Source: Hippophae tibetana
Taxonomy: Eukaryota > Streptophyta > Magnoliopsida > Rosales > Elaeagnaceae
Length of the DNA: 64,000 nucleotides
Direction of reading: 5' to 3'
NCBI GenBank assembly: GCA_037013495.1
Contig: CM072812.1
Span: forward strand, 62,857,438 to 62,921,437
The notes under the pieces are model-generated. The model was not told the origin of the DNA. It worked only from the letters and a program-made list of their open reading frames with translations, and did not search any database. The position numbers and the translations under genes are program-made. Shown here piece by piece: positions 45,292 through 54,996 of this stretch; the first letter of the stretch is position 1, and every line of letters starts with the position of its first letter.

Positions 45292-47241
45292 TGATGAGCG
45301 AAAACCGGCATCGCCGATTCTTGCCAATACTTTGGTTTTAATATTTATAAAACTCTCGCAAGTGCACGAATCATTTCGAAGAAAATGATAAGTATACTCC
45401 CAAGGTCGATCTAAGGAAGGAATGTATGTGGTTTTTAATTTATTATTCAAACTTTTAAAAACGAAATTAAATCCTAAACATCCTGTCACGATAGTTTGGT
45501 TTTTGTGTTCCTAATCTAATAAAAATAAAACATATATACAGATTAATTAAATATAATCTAATAACATAAAAATAAACATAGATACAAATTCAATAAATAA
45601 TTATCTAAAACTAAACATATATACAGATTCAATAAATATTCATGCAAATTTTTATCATTTATATTAGCGGAGTATTTATGGATATAATAACTAAATTAAT
45701 TATGCTTGCTCATATTATCTAGGTTATTAAAGATATAAATTGATATTTTATTGATTCTCTCTTTTTTATATAAATACTACCTTTGGTGGGGTTAGATATT
45801 CTTTGTTAACTAAACAAATCAATTAACACCTATGGGTGGGGTTGATAACTAATATGCTTAATTAAATTAATTCCTTTTTCTAAGAGATTGAAAATGAACC
45901 ATTTAAATGCCACCTTTGGTGGGGTTAGACAGTTTAAACTTTATTCAAGGTGTCCAAATTAAACATAAGAATTTAATTATCCGAGTACTAACTTTCAAGT
46001 TTTAAACCACTATTGAAAACATGTTGTCAATACATTTTCACATAATAATTCTTATAAAAACTTTTGAAATAGAGCTTCACTCTAACTACCGGGCGATTGT
46101 ACCAACAAATAAAAGAGCACTACTCTAAATTAGACCGGATAACTAAACCTTAAAATCTAATTTTCAGGTTTAAGTTTGTAATGAAAAATAATATATTTCT
46201 CTCTAACATTCTTAATATAAAATCTTGAATAAAAACAAAATCAATTCATTTTAGAGATTTTTACCTATTTAATATTTCACAAGCATAACAACGTTATTAT
46301 TATATCATTTTTACTAAACAGCCACCATAGTTAAATTTAACCACAGACAAATTAAATATAACATGTAAGAATAAAGCATAAAAATAACTGTAAAGAAAAT
46401 AAAATCCTTACAGAACTTCGACGCTATTCCCGTAGCTGGAAAACCTCCAAGCGGAATTTGCACTTCCATTTATTGAATCAAAAATCTAAATTATTACAAA
46501 AACATTACAAGTTCCTCTCAAAAAGAGAAGAACTCTACAACTAAGAGAATTGAACTAAAAACTAAGAGAAAAACTAAGAAAAACTTAGAAACTAAGAAAG
46601 AAACTAAGAAAAACTTAAAACTAAGAAATGAGAGAAAGAAAGAAGAGAGAAGTGTGTTTTGAAGGTGTGATTTGAAGTGAAGGGAAGGGGGGTATTTATA
46701 GGTGAGGATGGAGAGAAAAAATGAGTAAAAAAATGTTAAAAAAATATTAAAAAGTGTAAAAACGCGTATTGGAATTGCTGATGTCATTAATGACGTCAGC
46801 ATGACGTCACAGGGGCGGCTGCACGTGAAAAATGGGGCGAAAACGCGTTGGGCGCGCGGAGGGGCTGCTGCTGGGCGCTGCGCGCAGCTCGGCGCGTGGG
46901 CTGGGGCGTTGGGCTGCGCGCGCGGCTGGGCTGCGGGGCGCGATTTCTATCTTTTTGACATTTTTGACCTTTTCTACCCATTTTGTCCAATTTTTCCATG
47001 TTTTTTTGACCTTTTCCCACTTATTTATTAATATATTTGTGATGTATTGCTTCAAGTATTCCTCTTTGAGTCTTTAAATTGCGTTTTTAAGCCAAAATAC
47101 CTGAAAAACAATAAAAATACCCGTGATTCCGAAAAAGACAAATTTATATAAATATATGATAAAACATATAAATATATGTATTTTTAATCAATTAATGTAC
47201 ATAAAATAATGGTTATTTTAGTGCTTTTTGAGCACTCATCA
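45292..47241 (-). repeat. Minus-strand array, middle LTR (1,950 bp)
   Basis: Shared by two units: to its left is the primer-binding site of the complete unit, to its right the polypurine tract of the second (CAACCCCCAACC at 47242). Plus-strand ends TGATGAGCGAAAACC and GAGCACTCATCA. Confidence 0.92.
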
Positions 47242-49108
47242 CAACCCCCAACCAGCTTCTTGCTAGTCCCTTAGCAAGAGAAGCGATAAAAACTAAAAAT
47301 TAAACTATCCTAAATCACTTTCGTGGATTGAAACGGTTGCATTTAGCCTATGCAACAAGCCGTTAATCCCCTAGGTTGCCCTAGTGGACGAGTTTAAGTC
47401 TCGTGAGGGTTTTCTGTAATGATACCCACAAACATTGAACTAAATAAAAAGAAACTATAAAAACAATCACAACACAATCAAAAATTAATTTAAGAATAAA
47501 AGAAAACAACATATCACAAAAATATCTCATACTTTTTAATCTCCTTTAAGATCATAATTAAAATCTCAAGCATAAGTTATTTTAATCTCTTTAAACAATC
47601 ATGATTTTATTATAATAATTAGTCGAAAATCATTTTCATATTTCATTTCAAAAATGTATCAATTTAATTTTACCCAATTTCAGTGTCATGAATCAGAATT
47701 CGCTTCAACTCTATTCCTCACAAGTCAATACTCTCAAAACACTGAATCCTATGGGTTCAAACACTCATACTAATTTATATGCGAAGGAGTTGATGTATAG
47801 AAATGAACTAATAGGTTCGCATATGTATAAAGAATAAAGACTCAAAGTGTTATTTTAACATTGATCTCATGAAAGGAATCGAATTTATAAATTATAAAGA
47901 TATCATATACAAAAATTATTTTCATGCATAAATCAAACTCATTAAGAAAGAATTTCAAGATATATGCTTTTTACAAATGAAGAAATTGCAATGACTTTTT
48001 AGGGAATTACTTCCTATATCTTTTTTTTTGTAATTAGCCTGTACTCACAACTTTGTAGGGAATGTGGGTCATAGTATGAAGATGATACTATATTTTTTAT
48101 CTCTATTTTTTTTTCAATATATGTATATTTTAGAGAGTCAACCCATGTACAAATTGTACATTTTTTTTGGATTTTGGTGAGTGGTTAATTTTGTGGCTTT
48201 TCTGTTTGATCTTGGTTTAGGTAACCCTAGATATGTCTTTTTGTTTTTGTAGCAGTCATGCATGAATGAGATATAAGCATATATTATCAATTTCTACTCA
48301 AATCGTTTAATCTAAACAAAAATAATAATAAAAAATATATGATACTCTATTATGATGAGAAAAAAATTCATACATTCAATGCTAATACTTATAGAGATCA
48401 TCTAAAAATTTGAATAAATAAGAAATGTGTTTGGAGTAGAAAAAATATATATTTCACTCTGAATAAAAGAAATTAGGCTCAAATTATATCTCACAAGGGT
48501 AGTCTCAACTAAAAAAAATTCATAAACACCGATTTTGGGTTTAATATAATTTCTACATTTTATCAAGAAATACTAGTTATGACAAAAACTGACTAATTAT
48601 CAAAAATAATTACAAAATATTTCATGATATGTTTTCAAAAATTAATCTAACAGTACCAAAGACTTAACTATTTACTTAAATTTGATTTAAAGAAATGATA
48701 AATTTTTATGAGAATTTTTTTATTTTTATTTTTTATTAAGCATGGTAACTTTTCACCACCCCCAACCTAGAACTTACATTGTCCTCAATGTAACAACTGC
48801 AAATTAAAGATAAAGAGAAAAGAGGAGAAAGATTACCTATTTCTTGAGAATGTGTAAGTAGTAATGAAGGAATGCAGGTGCATCCATCATATTCATCATT
48901 AAAGTGTATACAGACAGATCGCTGTGAACTTCTAACATCTCAACAAATATTTTAGTTTTAACAATTTTAAAAATTTCACATACAAGTAAACTAAAATAAA
49001 CAATAAAATTAAGTAAATAAAACAAATAACAAAAAATTACCTAACATGATGGGTTGCCTCCCATCCAGCGCTTAGTTTAACGTCTTAGCAAGACGTATCT
49101 TTTTGGTG
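47242..49108 (-). other. 3' noncoding tail of the second minus-strand unit
   Basis: Near-identical copy of 35557-37424, with the same hairpins: PPT-adjacent at 47259-47278, TTACATTG/CAATGTAA near 48775-48794, and the module at 49048-49096. Small differences include CTCAACTA (CTCCACTA in the other copy) and a shorter T run near 48020. Confidence 0.85.
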
Positions 49109-50408
49109 CTAAGGATTACTCAGCCAAATGCAATCTATTTCAGCAATGTGGTTTGGTTCTTCTAAATAAGGCTTGACACGATGGCCATTAACTTTGAACG
49201 TTTTTTGTGTCTTGGAGTCCAATAGTTCTACCACTCCATGTTCAAATACCTGAACTATTTTGAATGGTCCATCCCATCTTGATCTCAGCTTTCCTGGAAA
49301 CAATCTCAAACGAGAGTTAAATAAAAGAACTTTCATTCCAGGGTGAAAAGTCTTAGGAACTAGCCTCTTGTCATGATAGCGCTTAGTACGCTCTTTGTAT
49401 AATTTGGCATTCTCATAAGCTTCATTCCTAATTTCTTCCAACTCATGAAGCTGGAGTAATCGTTTTTCACCTGCTTTATCTAAATCCATGTTTAGCTCTT
49501 TAATTGCCCAGTAAGCCTTGTGTTCAAGTTCAACTGGAAGGTGGCACGCTTTCCCAAAGATTAACCGGTAAGGGCTCATCCCAATAGGTGTTTTGTAAGC
49601 GGTGCGGTATGCCCATAAGGCATCATTTAACTTAAATGCCCAATCCTTCCTTGAAGGACGCACAGTGCGTTCCAATATTCCCTTAATTTGCCTATTACTT
49701 ACTTCCACTAAACCGGAAGTTTGAGGATGATATGGAGTAGCTACCTCATGTGTGATGTTGTACTTGTTTAGTACTCCATCAAAGAGTTTGTTACAAAAAT
49801 GGCTACCTCCATCACTTATTATAGCTCTAGGCGTTCCGAACCTACTGAATATGAAATCTTTCAAGAATTTCACAACAACATTAGCATCATTGGTTTTGGT
49901 GGGGATAGCTTCTACCCACTTGGACACATAATCCACAGCAACCAAAATGTATTGAAAACCATTAGATGGGGGAAAAGGACCCATAAAGTCAATCCCCCAT
50001 ACATCAAAGAGTTCAACAACTAAATTAGATGTCAAAGGCATTTCATCTCTTTTGCTTATGTTTCCTGTTCTTTGACATCTATCACATTGTGCACAAAACA
50101 TATGAGCATCTTTAAAAAGAGTGGGCCAAAAGAATCCAGACTGTAATATCTTACGGGCTGTCTTTTCACCTCCAAAATGACCCCCACAATGAAGTTCATG
50201 ACAAAAAGTCAGAATGCTCTTATGTTCTTCTTCAGGTACACATCTCCGGATGACTTGATCTTGACCAATCTTATATAAATAAGGGTCATCCCAGAAATAG
50301 TCCTTAATAGTTTTAAAAAACCTTTTCTTGTCCTGATATGAAGTGTTAGGTCGCAAAACACCAGTGGCAAGATAGTTTACAATATCAGCATACCATGGGT
50401 TTGGACCT
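49109..50408 (-). pseudogene. Athila-type integrase fragment, cut by the forward element
   Basis: Integrase of the second minus-strand unit, from [20 protein letters not shown] to the C-terminus IDCIWLSNP. All integrase motifs are present ([37 protein letters not shown]). Upstream sequence stops at the five bases AGGTC on the minus strand, where the LTR of the forward element begins; a few LTR-derived codons extend the open frame to 50422 but there is no ATG. RT and RNase H of this unit should lie beyond the right edge of the window. Confidence 0.88.
50404..50408. other. Presumed left target-site duplication GACCT of the forward element
   Basis: GACCT precedes TGATGAG at 50409. In the uninterrupted copy the same place reads GGACCTATGAAAAATAAC (38718-38735), so the right duplication should be GACCT followed by ATGAAAAATAAC just outside the window. 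Confidence 0.7.
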
Positions 50409-52325
50409 TGATGAGTGCTCAAAAAGCACTAAAATAACCATGATTTTATGTACATTAATTGATTAAAAATATATATATTTATATGTTTTATCATATATTT
50501 ATATAAATTTGTCTTTTTCGGAATCACGGGTATTTTTATTGTTTTTCAGGAATTTTGGCTTAAATACGCAATTTAAAGACTCAAAGAGGAATACTTGAAG
50601 CAATACATCACAAATATATCAATAAATAAGTGGGAAAAGCTCAACAAACATGGAAAAATTGGACAAAATGGGTCGAAAATGTCAAAAATGTAAAAAAGAC
50701 GGAAATCGCGCGCCACAGCCCAGCGCCCAGCCGCGCGCGCCCCAGCACGCGGGCACTGTTCACGCGCGCGCGCAGCGCCCAGCAGCAGCCCCTCCGCGCG
50801 CCCAACGCGTTTTTGCCCCATTTTTCACGTGCAGCCGCCCCTGTGACGTCATGCTGACGTCATTAATGACATCAGCAATTCCAATACGCGTTTTTACATT
50901 TTTTAACATTTTTTACTCATTCTTTCTCTCCATCCTCACCTATAAATACCCCCCTTCCCTTCACTTCAAAACACACTTCTCTCTTCTTTCTTTCTCTCAT
51001 TTCTTAGTTTTTGAGTTTTCTTAGTTTCTAAGCTTTTCTTAGTTTTTCTCTTAGTTTGTAGTTCAATTCTCTTAGGTTTAGAGTTCTTCTCTTTTTGAGA
51101 GGAACTTGTAATGTTTTTGTAATAATTTAGATTTTTGATTCAATATATGGAAGTGCAAATTCCGCTTGGAGGTTTTCTAGCTACGGGAATAGCGTCGAAG
51201 TTCTGTAAGGATTTTATTTTCTTTACAGTTATTTTTATGCTTTATTCTTACATGTTATATTTAATTTGTCTATGGTTAAATTTAACTATGCTGGCTGTTT
51301 AGTAAACATGATGTAATAACGACGTTGTTATGCTTGCGAAATATTAAATAGGTAAAAATCTTTAAAATGAATTGATTTTGTTTTTATTCAAGATTTTATA
51401 TTAAGAATGTTAGAGAGAAATATATTATTTTTCATTACAAACTTAAACCTGAAAATTAGATTTTAAGGTTTAGTTATCCGGTCTAATTTAGAGTAGTGCT
51501 CTTTTATTTGTTGGTACAATCGCCCGGTAGTTAGAGTGAAACTCTATTTCAAAAGTTTTTATAAGAATTATTATATGAAAATGTATTGACAACATGTTTT
51601 CAATAGTGGTTTTAAAACTTGAAAGTTAGTACTCGGATAATTAAATTGTTAAGTTTAATTTGGACACTTTGAATAAAGTTTAAACTGTCTAACCCCACCA
51701 AAGGTGGCATTTAAATGGTTCATTTTCAATCTCTTAGAAAAAGGAATTAATTTAATTAAGCATATTAGTTATCAACCCCACCCATAGGTGTTAATTGATT
51801 TGTTTAATTAACAAAGAATATCTAACCCCACCAAAGGTGGTATTTATATAAAAAAGAGAGAATCAATAAAATATCAATTTATATCTTTAATAACCTAGAT
51901 AATATGAGCAAGCATAATTAATTTAGTTATTATATCCATAAATACTCCGCTAATATAAATGATAAAAATTTGCATGAATATTTATTGAATCTGTATATAT
52001 GTTTAGTTTTAGATAATTATTTATTGAATTTGTATCTATGTTTATTTTTATGTTATTAGATTATATTTAATTAATCTGTATATATGTTTTATTTTTATTA
52101 GATTAGGAACACAAAAACCAAACTATCGTGACAGGATGTTTAGGATTTAATTTCGTTTTAAAAAGTTTGAATAATAAATTAAAAACCACATACATTCCTT
52201 CCTTAGATCGACCTTGGGAGTATACTTATCATTTTCTTCGAAATGATTCGTGCACTTGCGAGAGTTTTATAAATATTAAAACCAAAGTATTGGCAAGAAT
52301 CGGCGATGCCGGTTTTCGCTCATCA
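50409..52325 (+). repeat. Forward element 5' LTR (1,917 bp)
   Basis: TGATGAGTGCTCAAAAAG to GGTTTTCGCTCATCA. The termini TGATGAG/CTCATCA form a 7-bp inverted repeat. It holds a GC-rich island at 50703-50815, which differs clearly from that of the 3' LTR, and a pyrimidine-rich leader after the TATA box. Confidence 0.93.
50826..50948 (+). promoter_or_regulatory. LTR promoter: G-box, paired TGACGTCA and TATA box
   Basis: CACGTG at 50826-50831, TGACGTCA at 50844-50851 and 50855-50862 (11 bp start to start), TGACATCA at 50867, and TATAAATA at 50941-50948. The pyrimidine-rich stretch after the TATA box is typical of plant core promoters. bZIP binding is inferred. Confidence 0.6.
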
Positions 52326-52330
52326 AGTTT

Positions 52331-52347
52331 TTGGCGCCGTTGCCGGG
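52331..52347 (+). promoter_or_regulatory. Primer-binding site, tRNA-Asp
   Basis: TGGCGCCGTTGCCGGGG begins five bases inside the LTR and matches, by established plant tRNA sequence, the complement of the tRNA-Asp 3' end including CCA. Confidence 0.88.
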
Positions 52348-52889
52348 GAAGGAATAGTGTTTTTAAATTATTTATCAAAATCTTAAAAACATTTTTGTGC
52401 TGTAAATAATTGTGATATTTTTCTTTAATAATCAAATTTCAAAATTAATAAAAAATATTAAAAAAATTAAAAATTAAAAAAACAAATAAATAATAAAATA
52501 AAATAAAATAATTTTTTTTAATAGTTAAAATAATTTAAAAATTTGAAATTTGAATAAAGTTTTTACCGTTCTTGAATAGTAAAAAAAATAATAATAATAA
52601 AAAATTAAAAAAAAATTAAAAAAAAATTAAAAAAAAATAAAAATTAAAAAAAAATTTAAATTTCAAAAATTTTAAGTTAATGTGAAATAATACAGCGTGA
52701 ATAGTAAAATAAAATTTTACCGTCTATGAAAAAAAAAATTCAAAAACTTAAAAAAATTTTAAGTTAATAAGATATAATATAGCGTGAATAGTAAAATAAA
52801 ATTATCGTTCATGAATAAAAAAAACATTACTTGAATTTATACCTAATTAACTAAATAGCATGAAAAGTAAAAATCTAAGTGAGTTCTGT

Positions 52890-53011
52890 CTAGGAGACTA
52901 GTTCTTGGAAGCCTTTGTGCCACTAGTCTTTCTTGGGAACGTTGCTCTGGCTAGGAGAATGGTATTTAAGGAGCCGTTTGCACCACCATTCTTTCCTGGG
53001 AGCACTCTTGG
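52890..53011 (+). other. Tandem 61-nt hairpin repeats in the leader
   Basis: Two head-to-tail 61-nt units, both starting CTAGGAGA. Unit 1 (52890-52950) has the stem AGACTAG/CTAGTCT, unit 2 (52951-53011) AGAATGG/CCATTCT. The loops share a GGANGCC-TTTG-CC pattern. Two stem positions differ between units with compensating changes on both arms. Identical in the minus copy (44613-44735). Confidence 0.8.
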
Positions 53012-53035
53012 TTAATACTAATTATGTTACCAAAA

Positions 53036-53150
53036 ATAAAAAAATTAAAAAATTAAAAAATTAAAAAATTAAAAAATTAAAAAATTAAAAAATTAAAAAA
53101 TTAAAAAAATTAAAAAATTAAAAAATTAAAAATTAAAAAATTAAAAATAA
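53036..53150. repeat. (AAAAATTA)n microsatellite, forward leader
   Basis: Repeated AAAAAATT units with minor length variation, slightly fewer than in the minus copy. Confidence 0.95.
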
Positions 53151-53289
53151 ATAAATAAATAATTTTTTTTTTCTCTTTTTTAGGGTTTAACTAGTTTTGT
53201 TTAGTGCTTTGTATTAAATACCATGTAAATTTTCTCTAAATTTTTTATTTTGTTGATAGGAGTTTTAAATTTACGTTTTACAATAGTCT

Positions 53290-54627
53290 ATGTGTGGTAT
53301 GAGATCCTTAAGAAACCCCCTTACACCATATGTAAATAATTTTCATAAATTTAAACAAGTGTCAACAAAACTGGATTCTACCCATCAACCTGTTTTTGAG
53401 CCAAACATAGAACCAAGTCTTAATCCTTTACTAGAACCAAAAGAAATGGAGGAAAACCAACATGTTAGGGAGACCACGATGAAGGAGTTTGCAAGACCGG
53501 TGATTGGCACGGCAACTGCCGCTATCCAGTTGGGAGAGGCTGTTCGGAATTATGACCTTAAAAATATTCATTTTTCTATGCTTCCTTCCTTTTATGGGTT
53601 ACCTAATGAAGATTCTCTTTCCTTTATGAGAGATTTCTATGCTACGGTCCAAACATTCCCCCTCGGTATTCTAAACGAGGATCAACTTAGGATGAGATGT
53701 TTTCCCTACACATTAAAGGATAAGGCCAAAGCTTGGTTGATGTCACTTCCCCCAGGTTCTCTGATGACATGGGGTAACATTTACAATAAATTCATGGGAA
53801 AATTCTATTCCCATCAAAAAACATCAGAGTTGAGAGGAAAGATTGCTACTTTCTCTCAGATGGAAGGAGAACCATTCCATGAAGCTTGGGATAGGTTCAA
53901 AATGTTTCTCACTCAATGTCTCCATCATAGCTTTCCCCTGCAGTTGCAGAACCAATTCTTTTACGATGGACTTACACAACAATGTCAGTTCATTGTCGAC
54001 AACGCTACAGGAGGAGCAATAGGAGAAAAGACTGCCTCAGAGACGTATAACCTCTTTGAGATGTTGGGTGCTAATTCCCAACAGAAAAGCTCCCGAGTGA
54101 GAAAAGCTGGAGTTCATGAAATCGACTCCAGTAATGAAGTTCAACAACAACTTGTTCAACAGACTAAGCAAGTTGCCCTTCTCGCTACACAAACCAACAC
54201 CAATAATGAACAATATGGTTTGTATAGCAACATGGGACATGGTACTAAAGCCTGTCCATATCAAGGAGATACAACTGGACCTGAACAGGTTAATGTGTTG
54301 GGAGCATATCAACAAAGACCAAGGTTTGATCCCAATTCAAATACCTATAATCCTGGGTGGAGAAGTCATCCAAATTTTTCTTGGAGGCAAAACAACCCTC
54401 CTTTCACTCAAAGCTCAAACCAGGCAGGCCAGCAATTCCACCCACCTATTCCAAGAAGCATTCCCAATAAACCAACCCTGGAGGACAACTTGAATTCTTT
54501 TATTCAAGTCTGTAGGGATAACCAATCTAAAACCAATCAACAGTTGGACTCTGTGGAAGCTTCAATCAAAAAGGTGGAAGTTCAAGTTGAACAGTTAGTT
54601 GAACATTTGCAAAAGAGCAAAGACTAA
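53290..54627 (+). CDS. Gag1 of the forward Athila-type element, intact (445 aa)
   Basis: The start ATG at 53290 is in a poor context (TCTATGT); a second in-frame ATG follows three codons later. The capsid-like domain (residues ~95-265) has LPSFYGLPNEDSLSFMRDF, RCFPYTLKDKAKAWL, FYSHQKTSELRGKIATFSQM and FHEAWDRFKMFL. The knuckle position reads Tyr-x2-Tyr-x4-His-x4-Cys (codons TAT 54214 and TAT 54223, His 54238, Cys 54253). A Gln/Asn/Pro-rich segment follows, then a coiled-coil-like end, VEVQVEQLVEHLQKSKD. TAA at 54625. The frame happens to be that of gag2, but 369 noncoding nucleotides intervene. Role inferred: particle protein or modifier of Gag2 assembly, probably with weaker zinc-dependent RNA binding. 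Confidence 0.88.
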   Translation: MCGMRSLRNPLTPYVNNFHKFKQVSTKLDSTHQPVFEPNIEPSLNPLLEPKEMEENQHVRETTMKEFARPVIGTATAAIQLGEAVRNYDLKNIHFSMLPSFYGLPNEDSLSFMRDFYATVQTFPLGILNEDQLRMRCFPYTLKDKAKAWLMSLPPGSLMTWGNIYNKFMGKFYSHQKTSELRGKIATFSQMEGEPFHEAWDRFKMFLTQCLHHSFPLQLQNQFFYDGLTQQCQFIVDNATGGAIGEKTASETYNLFEMLGANSQQKSSRVRKAGVHEIDSSNEVQQQLVQQTKQVALLATQTNTNNEQYGLYSNMGHGTKACPYQGDTTGPEQVNVLGAYQQRPRFDPNSNTYNPGWRSHPNFSWRQNNPPFTQSSNQAGQQFHPPIPRSIPNKPTLEDNLNSFIQVCRDNQSKTNQQLDSVEASIKKVEVQVEQLVEHLQKSKD

Positions 54628-54996
54628 TTTGATACTTAAATGAATTCAATGAAGAGGAGACATTGAGTTTTTCATTCTGCAATCTCCAAGCAACGTCTTA
54701 CTAGAAGACGATAAATTTTAGTCGTGTATGGGAGGTCACCCATTATTGTATTTTCCTTTGTTTTAGTTTGCGTGTAATAAAAATTCAAATGAAATAAAAT
54801 TCGGTTGTTTCAAAAATTGTGTCCATTCGTTTAAATTTAAATTAAAAAAAAAACAAAAAAAAAATTAGGTTCCTTGCACCTTTTGCTTTTACGTTTTATC
54901 AAGTTATAAATATTTCTTAGAGATATCTACTATTGTTTTTAAAAGCAAAATGTTGATACACAATAGAAGGAGGATCATTTTCAACTACAAACAACC
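54628..54996 (+). other. gag1-gag2 spacer with hairpin module
   Basis: Hairpin 1 is CGTCTT (54694-54699)/AAGACG (54705-54710). Hairpin 2 is ATGGG (54728-54732)/CCCAT (54739-54743). An A-rich run follows, and the spacer ends in AACAACCATGG, a strong context for the gag2 start. A possible internal entry or 5' region for gag2; no splice sites clearly support a subgenomic RNA. Confidence 0.7.

Larger units (their letters stand above)
33604..50408 (-). mobile_element. Minus-strand Athila-type tandem: LTR-internal-LTR-partial internal
   Basis: On the plus strand the order is LTR (33604-35556), complete internal region (35557-45291), LTR (45292-47241), then a second copy of the 3' part of the internal region (47242-50408), cut by the forward element at 50409. 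The middle LTR is 5' LTR of one unit and 3' LTR of the next, so neither unit has its own flanking duplication. The repeated parts are close to identical with scattered real differences (AATACAATC versus AACACAATC near 35788/47473; CTGCAATG versus TTGCAATG near 36301/47986). Lineage by RT and primer-binding site: Ty3/gypsy, Athila. Confidence 0.88.
52326..53289 (+). other. 5' leader of the forward element
   Basis: Noncoding, 964 nt, between the 5' LTR and gag1. Very A-rich, with homopolymer runs, an (AAAAATTA)n tract and a tandem pair of hairpin repeats. No ATG-started frame of note. Confidence 0.85.

Noticed and set aside
50409..50422. Open frame of the cut integrase extending into the forward LTR as a chimeric gene
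   Set aside because: The extra codons come from LTR sequence with no ATG; it is a chance extension at a nested insertion.
53036..53150. Regular short repeats suggesting a CRISPR-like array
   Set aside because: A simple AT microsatellite without spacers in a eukaryotic retrotransposon leader.
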